This document shows positions 32,161 to 42,529 of a stretch of 64,000 nt of DNA, piece by piece. A program made the translations under genes and the position numbers. Below the pieces are notes generated by a model, which was given only the letters and a program-made list of their open reading frames with translations, searched no databases and was not told where the DNA came from. The stretch comes from Acanthosepion esculentum (Eukaryota > Mollusca > Cephalopoda > Sepiida > Sepiidae): positions 43,707,935 to 43,771,934 of the forward strand of contig OZ038508.1 in assembly GCA_964036315.1 (NCBI GenBank), given 5' to 3'. Numbering within the stretch: position 1 is the first letter of the stretch; each line of letters opens with the position of its first letter.

Positions 32161-32224
32161 TGTAATGTCTAAATTAGTAAGATATGCTTATTTTTCCTGG
32201 GCATTAAGTAAGGATCGATACATT

Positions 32225-32412
32225 TCACACACACACACACACACACGCGCGCACGCACACAAATAAACAAACGCACACACACATACAAATAGACACACAC
32301 AAACACACACACACAGACACACACACAGACACACACATACACACAAACACACACACACACACACACAGACACACACACACACACACAAACAAACACACAC
32401 ACACACACACAA
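32225..32412. repeat. (CA)n compound microsatellite
   Basis: About 190 bp of CA with AAACA and AGACA variants. All poly-CV frames on the minus strand come from it. Confidence 0.97.
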
Positions 32413-32459
32413 ATAACGAATCTGCGAGAAAATTTCCTAGCCACAGATTTATTGCAGAC

Positions 32460-33315
32460 CTCGACCTATTTTATATATAAATATCGCTGTCGGGCAGAAA
32501 TCTATATTTCTGGAAAATACAGTGAGTGTCATATTCAAAATAAGCGATGAATTCCGAGCTCGTCTTGTGCGTTCACTTTCGAAAAAATGCCCCTGAGAAA
32601 GGTGTGAATCTGACACTTTCCCCCCACCAGCTATCGAATAAATAGTAGGGTATACTGGGGCATCTAGCCTTGTGTAAAAACACTCTTAGAGAAGAAAACT
32701 GAATCCGAAACTGTGTAGGAAACACGGGATTATTATATTATTTTATTATTTCTAAGTAAACAGCAATTCACAGAACTAAAAATATATTCTATGGAGAGTT
32801 ACAGTCACCTATATCCTGAAGGGATATAGCATTAAATAAGCACGTTCGTCTTAATTTCAGTTGCTATTCATTGCAACTGTTTTTGAGTCCCGTATGCAAG
32901 GGGGCGGGTAGCCGGTGGACGAAATGTTAATATATAACGTTCTATTCTTAACTAAAAAAAATGCGTCTCCGTAAAAACAATTTTATGTTAATATAAATAC
33001 ATACTTAGGTCAGAATGAGAATTTCTCGGGTAGAAATATTTCAATAACTTCTTTGCCCAGGGAGGAGACATATACTCGGGATTCGAGAGAGTTTCCATTC
33101 TAATTCTAATTAAAATATATGTCATCCTAATTAAATAGCATAAACCGGAAATAAAAAAAAAAATCTGGAAATATCTCGGACTCGTATCGCCTGTGGCTTA
33201 AGAAGCAAGTCGTACCATAATGGAAACTCTTATTGACGGAATTACAACTGTACAGTTAACAGAAAATAAAACGCAACCATATAAAATTATTATTATTAAT
33301 CTACTGAATGTTCGT
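32460..33315. other. No gene
   Basis: The complement of 33175-33225 (TGGTACGACTTGCTTCTTAA, GCCACAGGCGATACGAGTCC) might be a worn tRNA-like SINE, but I cannot place both boxes. Nothing else was seen. Confidence 0.35.
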
Positions 33316-33319
33316 TAGG

Positions 33320-33500
33320 CGCTTTTGCCTTGTTAGATGAAATACTGTTGTTATATATGGACAGTAGTTCCCCATTTTTCATTTTCTTTTCTCGAAAGAT
33401 TTCAAAAGCGTCTCCGCATCCTTGTGGGTGATGAATTATTTTCCACCCTACAACCTCTTTCTCACAGACGAATCTTCGCAAGCCTATCGCATACTTTTTT
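33320..33500 (+). mobile_element. LINE-B (Jockey/CR1-like) fragment, 5' part
   Basis: Plus frame MKYCCYIWTVVPHFSFSFLE, RFQKRLRILVGDELFSTLQP, LSHRRIFASLS. This matches the 'RPKMEYCCHIWAGAP...LDRVQKRLRGLVGD...LSHRRNVASLS' region after the RT palm in this LINE. It breaks off at 33490 and resumes at 34095, so the middle is an insertion. Confidence 0.75.
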
Positions 33501-33504
33501 GATG

Positions 33505-33580
33505 TTAACGAACATTCGTTGCCACTTTTGTATTGTCAACGAATAATCGTTGTCACTTTCGAAATGCTCGTTACACTAGA
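33505..33580. repeat. Two tandem units of about 32 bp
   Basis: AACGAACATTCGTTGCCACT and AACGAATAATCGTTGTCACT start successive units. GAATGTTCGTTA at 33306 is inverted here as TAACGAACATTC. Confidence 0.6.
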
Positions 33581-33774
33581 GACTTTGTAATCGCCGATAC
33601 AACTATAGTAACGCCTTGAATAATACCATTGTCAGACGCCTTCCAATAACACACGCACTAATAGTATTTGTTCGATAATGCTCGCTCTAAATGTAACCAC
33701 CGTAAAGTGATCCGAATAGTAAACCGTATAGTGATCACTTAGACGCCACGCTAATTCCCATATATACATTTCCT

Positions 33775-34025
33775 TTACCATCACGTCTGAAGTTGCTGGG
33801 GAATATAATCAGGAAGGAGGGCCTGGAGAATCTGATACTCACGGATCGAATAGAGGGAAAGATAGACAAGGAAAAACAACGCATGACATACCTGGTGGGC
33901 TAAAGCAAGTTTGTGACAGATCTGGGGGAGGTTGCAGATGGAAGGAACTTGTTGAGATCGACATGGGAGATGGAGAGCCATGATCGCCTACGTCGTGCAA
34001 GGACATGGCACATAAAAAGAAAGAA
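33775..34025 (+). mobile_element. RTE-like LINE 3' end inserted in LINE-B
   Basis: Plus frame RLKLLGNIIRKEGLENLILT, DRIEGKIDKEKQRMTYLVG, then WEMESHDRLRRARTWHIKRK. The DNA ends ATCGCCTACGTCGTGCAAGG, ACATGGCACATAAAAAGAAA, the LINE's 3' terminus. It lies between the two LINE-B halves. Confidence 0.8.
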
Positions 34026-34094
34026 GATCTACTTATTCAAAACGGGATCGCCTGTATTTATTCTCTGGTGATATGTGACAGAGACAGTTCTATA

Positions 34095-34380
34095 TAACAC
34101 ACAGTCTATCGCTATTTCCATAGGAAGTGTTCAGATGAGCTATACTCCTTACTTCCACCAGTCCTAACTTTAACACCTTGTACCCGCCACGATACGGGTA
34201 TTGTAGCGAGCCACCCTCATTCCCTTCGTATTCCTTTGGCGAGATAGAATTCCACTCGAACAGCATCCTCATACGGACCACTTCCTTATAGAACCGAGTC
34301 CCAAGGGGATGCTTCCCTGATCACTACAGTTTTTTAACCTGTTCAAGTCTAGGATTAAGCTTTATCTTCCACACATGAAC
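34095..34380 (+). mobile_element. LINE-B fragment, 3' part
   Basis: The plus frame resumes with VYRYFHRKCSDELYSLLPPV, TPCTRHDTGIVASHPHSLRI, PLAR and ESFIPRT-type text (NSTRTASSYGPLPYRTESQG). CTATCGC occurs at both break points (33483 and 34103), so it may be a short target duplication. Confidence 0.75.
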
Positions 34381-34714
34381 GCATAAGCTGTGCTTCTTAC
34401 TCTGTAACCTTCTACCTCAAGTGATCCCCATGCCCTTGTACAGGGTGAACACCATTATAAAAAGATATGTTTTAACAGTCACTCGTATTTTTAGAAGGGT
34501 ATAGGTGTTATTCTTCGTAGTAAGAGAATTTAGAGAGGCGAGTTCATATTCCAACCTGTTCTGTTGAGTGCATTTTTGCTGTAATTCATTTGCGAAAGTT
34601 ATATGTCAATAGGATGCATAACAGAAGTGTTTTCATACTGCAGTGCGCGAATGAATATACGTTTACGATCCCGAAATCTCTCTGTAATAATGCCTAAAAA
34701 TCATGTCAAATCAC

Positions 34715-34805
34715 AGTTATTTAAAAGGAAAAGGAGGTTGTGGAGAGCTATGATCGCCTACCTCCGGAAGATATATACTATTAAAAAGAAGAAAATAATA
34801 TTAGC
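34715..34805 (+). mobile_element. RTE-like LINE 3' terminus
   Basis: AAAAGGAGGTTGTGGAGAGC, TATGATCGCCTACCTCCGGA and AAGATATATACTATTAAAAA correspond to the last 80 bp of the LINE (GGAGAGCCATGATCGCCTAC ... GGCACATAAAAAG). Confidence 0.65.
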
Positions 34806-34914
34806 ATAAAGATTTATTTTGTTATTTCATGATAATTTCTTTATCCCTGCCTCACTTTTTTAGTTCATGCCTTTCCTTTTCTCTAGCTAACGACAGGGTT
34901 GGCTAAAATGTTCG

Positions 34915-35140
34915 TTCCATTTATTAAATATTTTTTCTACGTTTTCTTTTAATAATTTCACCCCAAGCAAGGCAATAAAGCCACTCAGATGCAAGGGGGT
35001 TACTGAGGTTTAGAGAATGTGGACAAAATAAAGCACTAAAAATTGTGCTTTCAGGCTTATTAAGTATTTTTTGTACTTTTAAAATTAATTTCACCCTAAG
35101 CAAGGTAATAAAGCCACTAAGACACAAGGGTGTTACTGAG
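34915..35140 (-). mobile_element. LINE-B 3' end, tandemly duplicated
   Basis: TTTCACCCCAAGCAAGGCAATAAAGCCACTC...TTACTGAGG (34955-35015) recurs as TTTCACCCTAAGCAAGGTAATAAAGCCACTA (35088-35140), about 133 bp on. The minus strand gives ..CCCTTGCATCTGAGTGGCTT.. and GCTTGGGGTGAAATTATTAA, the LINE-B terminus. Confidence 0.75.
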
Positions 35141-35429
35141 TTTTAAAGAATATTAGAAAAAATAAAACAATATTAAGCAGAGAGAACATTAAAGGAAGAA
35201 GAATTAAGAAGACAGAAGATAATGATTGGACATCGCATTAACAATTTTGAAGATCAAAGTTGACTAGAAATTAAGATGTCGTAAGAGAATCCCACAAGCT
35301 AGAGGTGCGATGGAATAAGCATGAATTGAACATGAGATTTTATCAAGCCATTTCAACCGTTGGGTGATGAGACCTTGCCGCCAATTTAGTACTGCGCTTA
35401 AATTGATAAAGTACAGGCAACAGAGAGGA

Positions 35430-35950
35430 AAGTAATATTTATTTTGAAAAATAAAAATATGAGGCACAAGACCAAAAATGGAGATACCGAAAAGGCTAGT
35501 CATCAGTTTGTCTTAAGCTTAGCTAGCCAGGATTACTGACGCAAATATAGCACAGTATTCCTTACACCAAAACAAAATATTTTCCTTACCATTCTTACTA
35601 CAGCCACCACAATACCTCAAGTCTCTATGTAGTTCTAACTAGTTCTTACATGAATAATTTGTCTGGGGTTGGAATAAAAAGAACAACATTTAAAAATGAA
35701 ACATAATGAATATTTACATAGAGAATGTTATATTTATTTGCATGATTATACAAAATGTGGCACAAGGACAATAGGGAGAATGAGAAAAAGGTCTTCATCT
35801 GTCTTAACATTAAACTTAGCTATCCACAGGCACTGATCAAAACATTCCACAATATTCCTAACACCAAAATAACACCGTCTTCCTTAACTTTCTTACTAGA
35901 TCTACCGTATTAGCGCGATGTCCTAACTAGTCGCCATATGTATAATTCAA
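35430..35950. repeat. Direct repeat, period of about 300 bp
   Basis: ATATGAGGCACAAGACCAAA...CTTAGCTAGCCAGGATTACT...GTATTCCTTACACC (35458-35570) is repeated as ATGTGGCACAAGGACAATAG...CTTAGCTATCCACAGGCACT...ATATTCCTAACACC (35756-35865). No frame is maintained. Confidence 0.7.
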
Positions 35951-35954
35951 AGAG

Positions 35955-36865
35955 AAAGTTCATCAAAACAATTACCATGACAGTATTTATATAAAAAGCA
36001 CAGGGAAAATACGTTATGTGTGTGGGGAGGTGACTGAAGGTGAGTTTTTATTTCATTCTATAATGTGTTTTTTTCCTTAGATGTGTTTATTTTAAACTTT
36101 TGATTGAGTCCTTTCGAATTTTTTTTCATTCACTCCTCTGATTTTATTCCGAACGGATTTGATCCCGCATACTTATATCGACCATTGTACTTCTTTCGTA
36201 ATTCTTTCATTTCTAATTCATTCAATTTTCCTTCAAAACTTTTCAAAGCCAAGATGTGATGTTGTTTTTCGCTGTATTTCTTTACTATTTTCTCCCCGTT
36301 ATGCTGTCCTGATATCATTTTATCTTTACTCCTTCTTTTCGTGACATCTGTTTTATTTTGACACCGAAATAATTCGTTTCTGCTGCTTACCGAATTATTT
36401 TTTTTCCTTATATACCCTATTTCTTGTATTGAGCTCCTCAAAAAGAATATTTTATTTGTTTTTATCTAAAGACAAACAATATTGATTCGGGACTTGGTTT
36501 GCGTCCTCCGTCTCTTATCATTTAGTTAATTTAATAACACAGAGTTTTAAATCAATAGTGTAAAGAATGTAATAAAAATAAACTAAAGAAAAAGCGTAAT
36601 AAATCAGAATGTAAAATGCCACGGAATAAAATGTCATGTGAAATGAGACAGTAAAGAATAATTTATAAAAGAATAATGCTTAAAGGAAAAGTAAAAATAA
36701 AAGGAAGCAAACAAATAAAGTGATGAATGAATAGTTATAACAAAAAGAAAAGAAATAAATATGAAATGAATGGAAATTAGAATTATCAAAAGTAATAAAT
36801 GAAAATAGATGATATATGGTCGAAAGATTTAGATTACGATTATTTTCTAGATTTGTAAAATTTTT
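35955..36865. other. No convincing gene
   Basis: A 103-residue minus-strand frame (36130-36441) is rich in K and E, with KLNELEMKELRKKY near its end. I recognise no family and no splice or promoter context, and the reversed T-rich composition favours chance. Confidence 0.35.
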
Positions 36866-36869
36866 TTAA

Positions 36870-37215
36870 GACCACATCCCTTCGTTAGAAACAAGGAAAT
36901 GAGAGCTGTACTTCTATGTAATATAGATTTTCCTATATAGCAGTGAATGCTGGACAATTTCCTCACAGATGAAGATGACACTTCAGGAAACAAGAATAAA
37001 GAGAAAAATACTGAGAATATCATAGACGGAGTATCTAAATAACGATGAAGTTTTAATGAAAAAGGAAGATCTAAAAATACTTATAGTTTCCAGTTTCAGT
37101 ATCAGATAATGAGAAAAATAGGTATGGAGAATTTGACACTCAGAGGAAAAACTGAATACAAAAGATGCAGAAGTAAACGGCGAATAACTAAACTAACAAG
37201 TTTGTGTAAATGGAA
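36870..37215 (+). mobile_element. RTE-like LINE 3' fragment
   Basis: Plus frames: VRNKEMRAVLLCNIDFPI, QCWTISSQMKMTLQETRIKR, KILRISXTEYLNNDEVLMKK, then QIMRKIGMENLTLRGKTEYK and RCRSKRRITKLTSLCKW. It carries the complete C-terminal order of the LINE with frameshifts. Confidence 0.75.
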
Positions 37216-37745
37216 GACACTTCTTCTATGTGCCGTGTTCCTCCAGGACGTGGATGATAATTGCTCTCCACATCTTCCTGTACTTTTTTATGTTTTATGT
37301 TCCTGTCTACTCACAATCCCTCCCGTACCCAATTTTGCTATCCATCTGTACAAGCTCGTCAGCCATTTTAAGCACTGGTTCCTCTATTCCTTTTATCTTC
37401 AGTATATCCTGTGGGTGTCAAATTCTTCAATCTCTCTTTCCTCATTTTGTGTCTCAGATATTTCAACAGTCTCTTTTTTTAAGTAAAAGTGCCATTTTGT
37501 TTTATGTCTTTCATAAATGTTCCTCATTACTGATATGTTCAGTACGTGTGTTTAACGAGGGGAATGTCCAGCATTTACTACCATATTGAAGGACCGATAT
37601 TACATAACAGTTTAAGTTTTTTTTTCTGTTTCTAACGAACTTTTCCTGTTTCTTAATACTTTACTTAGTTTTAGGAAATCAACTTTGGCTATTCCAATGC
37701 GCCTTCGGATTGTGATGTTACGTTTTCTGTCCTCTGGCAAGACAC
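37205..37745 (-). mobile_element. RTE-like LINE 3' fragment, convergent
   Basis: The complement of 37210-37255 is the LINE 3' terminus (GCAATTATCATCCACGTCCT, GGAGGAACACGGCACATAG). Upstream, the complement of 37425-37600 encodes LKYLRHKMRKERLKNL-type and NMSVMRNI text. It sits directly against the plus-strand fragment, so the two are tail to tail. Confidence 0.7.
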
Positions 37746-37830
37746 TACATAGAAAAAGATGTTATGGAGAGCCATGATCGTTTATGCCGTGATGGGACAC
37801 AGCACATGAAAGAAGAATATTAGCCAAGGT
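37745..37830 (+). mobile_element. RTE-like LINE 3' terminus
   Basis: AAAAGATGTTATGGAGAGCC, ATGATCGTTTATGCCGTGAT and GGGACACAGCACATGAAAGA give the LINE's last 80 bp with its A-rich tail. Confidence 0.7.
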
Positions 37831-38184
37831 AAATTTTAAAGTACAAGTTAATAATATGTTAGTCGTAATTGAGTTTTTATAATTCGGTCAATGATTGACG
37901 CCTATATGTGGTCGGGAGGTTCACAAACCGCTATACCGGTGGGGGTATTTCTAGCGGGAGCTCCAATTAAATCGGTCATGTCAGAGGATCACACTAAATA
38001 AGAATAGCAAGAAGTCGTAGAACACATCTTGGTCGTCGTGCTGATTGGATAGATGACAAAATCTCAGCCCCACTTTAAGAACAACAGTGAAACACACACG
38101 ATGTTCAAAACTCTAGCATTTATAAAATTATATTTTTGTCATAGTCGGAATTGTAGACTACTGACACCGGTATAGCTGTATAGT

Positions 38185-38500
38185 TCGTTAGAAACAAGAA
38201 GATGAATTTTGAATTGTTATACAATATCGGTCCTCCAATATGGCAGTAAATGCTGGACAATCGCCTCGTTACATTCATGGACTAAACATGTGTGTAATGA
38301 GGAAAATTTAAGGAAGACAAAAACAAAAAGTAGATTTTTATTTAGAGAAAAATTAATTATTGAAAGGTTTGGGGCACAAAATGAGGAAATGGGCTTGTAA
38401 AATTTGAATCCCACAGGCCATACTGAAGGCATGATGGATAGAAGAAACAGTGAGTATACTACCTGGCGAGCTTGTGTAGATGGATAGTAAAATTGGATCA
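38185..38500 (+). mobile_element. RTE-like LINE fragment
   Basis: Plus frames: VRNKKMNFELLYNIGPPIWQ, SVLQYGSKCWTIASLHSW, TKHVCNEENLRKTKTKSRFL, then RFGAQNEEMGL and IRPY.RHDG-type text. YGSKCWTI is a clear version of YGSECWTI; the KLEATEMWFYRRML helix is deleted. Confidence 0.75.
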
Positions 38501-38529
38501 CCCAGTTTTCAAAGTGATTTACTCCTATG

Positions 38530-39540
38530 ATTATAGTACTGCCATAGTCGGGATTGTCAACAAAAAAGATTTAATAACATTGGGACATAGTCAATACCAT
38601 GACGTTCATCTAGTATCATTTAACAAAATAAAATAAATGCTACCATAAAAATATAGTAAGGGAAACGGGATTCCGATTTGACAGACAGTAATAGGAAAGG
38701 GATGATTATCAGTTATGCCTGTTTCTGGAAAACACTAATATGACTTTCCTTGAACGTCATTTGGACGCCATTTTGACGATATTAACCAACAGGCAAACTA
38801 TTCTGGATGCGATATTCAAAAACTACCAACTGACATCAACTACTAGGAAAGAGTACGTCATAAAGTTAAGCAATTCGGAATAATTTCGACACGATGAGTA
38901 TTGTTGCCATTTGGTTCCATGACAAACTAAAATGTTTATCTTTCAATAACTCGGCGTTCTCTAGAAGCAAAAGCTTGTTCCAAAACAAGATGGCTTCCTT
39001 ACGTATATGTCTCCGGCACATACAAGATGAATTTCCTTACAAGCAAAAGGAGCTAAACAATAACTCGTTATCGTAGACTAAAATGTCAAGGCAAAACTGA
39101 TAAGAATAGCAAATATCGATCTAGGGGATCGTATCAGAGTGTAAACAACATCATAAAAGTAGATAGAAAACTAATAAAAAATAGCTATAGCTGAGTGGCT
39201 ATAATGACTGGCTGATATAAGTACAAGCGATGTTGCTTTCGAGAAGAAAGATGTCCTTGGATGTAAATATATTAAGGTACACAAGAAGATTAAACTCCAG
39301 ACAAACTCCACTCACCAAACAAAAGGATTAAAGCAAACTGAAGAAAGAATATTTTCTGTCATGTTAACGTGATATTAATTCTAACATGAGTGATATTGAA
39401 TGGAAAGTGAAACGAACAATTAGGGATTCTTTCGATAATTGCTTAGTTTTGCGTAACGACATAAATGTCGTCATAGATTTCACGGGAAGGAATACTACAG
39501 TCACTTTTATAATGACAAATCAGGTAGTAAAGGAAAATTG
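38530..39540. other. No gene
   Basis: The stretch near 39184-39235 (AGCTATAGCTGAGTGGCTAT) resembles a tRNA A-box region but no B box follows. The rest is unrecognised. Confidence 0.4.
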
Positions 39541-39547
39541 ATTGAAA

Positions 39548-39550
<3 letters not shown>

Positions 39551-39578
<28 letters not shown>

Positions 39579-39614
39579 CATACATATATATATATATATG
39601 TGTGTATATATATG

Positions 39615-39675
<61 letters not shown>
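39551..39675. repeat. (AT)n with ACAT/GTGT interruptions
   Basis: Compound AT-rich microsatellite. Confidence 0.96.
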
Positions 39676-39678
<3 letters not shown>

Positions 39679-39759
39679 CAAGTATAGGAGTGATGTATAC
39701 AGAATAAATTCCAATAACTAAAAAAATACTATTCTTAAAACGTGCTCAATAAAGAGTAG

Positions 39760-39960
39760 AGCAAATATAATTATTCATTAGAAAATTATAACATAAATAT
39801 GTTATAAAATCACTACAAAAATAGCCATTTCGTTTCAACACTTCTGGTGTCTTATCAAGTGATGGTGTTGATTTATATAAGACACCAGAAGTGTTGAACC
39901 AAAATGGCTATTTTTGTAGTGATTTTATAACATATTTCCGTTATAATTTTCGAATAAATA
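39760..39960. mobile_element. Long hairpin element
   Basis: AATAATTATTCATTAGAAAA ... ATCACTACAAAAATAGCCAT ... ACACTTCTGGTGTCTTA is followed, after a loop of about 25 nt, by TAAGACACCAGAAGTGTTGA ... TATTTTTGTAGTGATTTTAT. A single arm is also found at 53875-53985. On the outward strand each arm gives GATAAGACACCAGAAGTGTT(GAAAC), which looks like a worn hammerhead 3' part with stem ACAC/GTGT. Confidence 0.85.
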
Positions 39961-40137
39961 ATTAATTCATCGAGTTTAGAAGAATCCTTTAAAGAATGCT
40001 CAAAGCACGGGACGGCCGTTTCGTCCAATTTTATTTCGTTCTAAAAATAGGACGAACCGGCTATCCAGTGCTTTCAGCATTGTGTTGAGGATTCTTCTAT
40101 ACTCGAAGAATTAATTATGATTATTCACCCCACCATA

Positions 40138-40138
<1 letters not shown>
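39961..40138. mobile_element. Head-to-head pair of hammerhead 3' halves
   Basis: The left half (minus) reads GGACGAAACGGCCGTCCCGTGC, the right half (plus, 40050-40071) GGACGAACCGGCTATCCAGT. Both are the second half of the 15372/15752 ribozyme (stem II strand, GAAA, minimal stem III, site, stem I strand). Outside them CTTTGAGCATTC...GATTCTTCTAAACTCGATGA and CTTTCAGCATTG...GATTCTTCTATACTCGAAGA are matching inverted tails. The CTGATGA halves are lost at the junction, which falls in loop II. Confidence 0.8.
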
Positions 40139-40206
<68 letters not shown>

Positions 40207-40245
40207 GGTATATCTAGCAATCTAAATCTATCTCTCAGTATATAA

Positions 40246-40306
<61 letters not shown>
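40139..40306. repeat. Two (AT)n microsatellites
   Basis: AT tracts at 40139-40203 and 40248-40306. Confidence 0.97.
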
Positions 40307-40309
<3 letters not shown>

Positions 40310-40310
<1 letters not shown>

Positions 40311-40903
40311 CTAAATATTCTCAGATGTAGTATATCTGTAGAAGAGACAAAATAATTAAAAAAGACAAGACTCTGCTTAGTCCTAGCCGATTAAGGCAAT
40401 TGTGATGATTGTATGTTGCAACAAGTATATATTTCACAGTTGCTCAAAACTTTTCAATTTAAAAACGCTCATAAATATTCATTAGGTAAACTGACATATT
40501 TAGCTGTTAGATCTTTGATTACGTCAGTTAGAATCTTCGAAAGAAATGTTTAAATTTAAAGAATCTCTTAAATATTCATCAGATTAACTGAAATGTCTAT
40601 GCATTTAGACCTTAGATTACGTCATTTAGTATACTCGAAAAAGAAGACTGTTTTTTTTTTTTTAAAAAAGAACATAGTTTGGATTGATGTATTAGATGGA
40701 GGCTTGTGTTATACATCTCCAAATCTTGAAATGGCGGCATTGTCGAGGATTTTCCTTCTGATAAATTACTCGGTTTTCATGACTGTGAAATGTTTTAAAT
40801 CAAATGTTCGGTCGAATTTCTTTCTGTATATAACTAGTGCAATTGTTAAATTGTTATTTATGAGGTTTCGTTTGTGTTCATAGATAGTTTTCTTTTCAAA
40901 TTT

Positions 40904-40905
<2 letters not shown>
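40310..40905. other. No gene
   Basis: The 96-residue frame at 40593-40883 has no recognisable motif. ATTCATCAGATTAACTGAAATG...GACCTTAGATTACGTCATT (40575-40625) is repeated nearby (40475-40525, ATTCATTAGGTAAACTGACATA) and inverted at 41320-41370. Confidence 0.45.

Positions 40906-40911
<6 letters not shown>

Positions 40912-40981
<70 letters not shown>
40912..40981. repeat. (AT)n microsatellite
   Basis: A pure AT run followed by shorter AT and GT runs to 41025. Confidence 0.96.
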
Positions 40982-40985
<4 letters not shown>

Positions 40986-41398
40986 TGTATATATATATAT
41001 AGGTGTGTGTATGTGTGTGTGTGCATGCGTAAGGTTAATTTTTCGAGCAAGAATTCATTCAAATATGTTAAATTCAACAGACAAAATCTCTGTTTATTTA
41101 TCTTGGTATTTTCCATTTCTTTTAAAAGAAGTACATTCTTTGTTACATTCTGCTATAGGCAGTAAAATCATGTAAAATATATTGACAATATCCAGTTCTT
41201 CATAATGATGTAAATGGTGAAATCGGCATTTTCTTTAATAAGTTTTCCGACCGCTAGACGAAATTATGCTTAATTAAACGGGGCATCTAATCAATTACGG
41301 GTATCCATAAACAATAACGTAATCTAAGGTCTAAATGCCTAGCCATTTCACTTAACCTGATGAATATGTATGAGCGTCTTTAAAGATAAGGTTTAAAG

Positions 41399-41399
<1 letters not shown>

Positions 41400-41436
<37 letters not shown>
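41400..41436. repeat. (AT)n microsatellite
   Basis: A short pure AT run. Confidence 0.95.
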
Positions 41437-41438
<2 letters not shown>

Positions 41439-41439
41439 G

Positions 41440-42060
41440 GGAGTTAGTGTCTCTGTGTGTATTTGCAAATGACTTCATAATCGTATAAATATATATGTCT
41501 AATGTGTATGTGTATACAAGAAAACCGCACACATTTGTTACTAAATGTCAGATACTTAATAAAACAAAACAGAAAGGAATAAGTTTGACAATTTAATATT
41601 AATGTCTGCTCTTGTTTTTATTCTTGACAAACACCATTTTCGACTTTATCGAAATCTTCGCAAAACAAATCAAAAACATTTTAAGACGAAATTCTTTTAA
41701 CCGTCGACGACGTAAACACGAAAATCCTTACGTTTTTACTTTTGCTTTCCACACAAAATTTTCAGAAATGGAGGAAATTCTAATCGCAACTCTAACTAGT
41801 CTCGTTACGTTTATTAACATTTCTCTCTCGCTTTCTTCAAAGACCTTTCCCTGCGGATGTTAACCGTGTTTATGCAGACTCGTTTGTACACAAATAAAGG
41901 TGATACGCGACGAAGATTTTCGGCGAAATGTGAAAATTTTTACCCAAAGTTTTCTCCGAAGATGTAACTCGTGGTGTAGATACTTTTTCCTGGCCAACCA
42001 TAGACTAAAAAAATAATAATCAAGCTGACAATTATTTTATCGCATAGGGCTTCTTTTTGT
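41440..42060. other. No recognisable feature
   Basis: No family-like frame or shared repeat. Confidence 0.45.
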
Positions 42061-42064
42061 TTAT

Positions 42065-42210
42065 TAGCCTATATTTCTGAAATGAGGTAATATAACTATT
42101 GTAATGTAACTATTTACACTATTTATATCGTTCAAAATGTTGTCCTAATCTTCATTGTCATGAACGTTTCGGCTGTTGTAAGCTCCGGCCTTTTTCAGGT
42201 GATATACGTT
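42065..42210 (-). mobile_element. PLE-type terminal repeat with hammerhead-like relic
   Basis: The minus strand from 42205 reads CACCTGAAAAAGGCCGGAGC, TTACAACAGCCGAAACGTTC. CTGAAAA differs from CUGANGA by one base, GGC...GCC is the stem II and GAAAC follows. The rest (42070-42150) matches 9770-9850. Inactive by the core change. Confidence 0.5.
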
Positions 42211-42239
42211 GGAATTTTGAACCACGAGGGTAGATTTTT

Positions 42240-42380
42240 CTATTTCTACGTGCAATTCCTTTTCTGGATATTTGCAAGCTTTTGTTCCCCTCTGGTATGG
42301 CTAGGTATCAAACTCACAACTCTTTAGGTCAAGTCACTAGAATACTTCAATCAACGCTTTTATCCACTGGGCCATGTGTC
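42240..42380 (-). mobile_element. tRNA-derived SINE
   Basis: The minus strand has CATGGCCCAGTGGATAAAAG (A box) and GAGTTTGATACC (B box, complement of 42304-42315), then a body with GAACAAAAGCTTGCAAATAT. No acceptor stem. Confidence 0.65.
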
Positions 42381-42429
42381 ATTTATTTTATATATTAAAC
42401 GACAAAATATTGAAATGATGTGCGGGTAG

Positions 42430-42525
42430 TGTAACTCGGAAAGCGAAATAGCTGAGCTGGATTGTAATTGCGACTGTGTTAATTGCTTTCACTTCGAAGC
42501 AATTACTCTTGACAAAGGTGCGAAC
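42430..42525 (+). mobile_element. tRNA-like SINE head (class II layout)
   Basis: AAATAGCTGAGCTGGATTGT (A-box region), a long TTGCTTTCACTTCGAAGCAA hairpin in the variable-arm position, and GGTGCGAACCC (B box). Confidence 0.45.
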
Positions 42526-42529
42526 CCAT

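Noticed and set aside
36130..36441. 103-residue minus-strand K/E-rich frame
   Set aside because: No known motif, no splice or promoter context, and the composition follows the T-rich plus strand.
41350..41385. CTGATGAATATGTATGAG as a hammerhead core
   Set aside because: No GAAA box, stem II or site follows at the right spacing.
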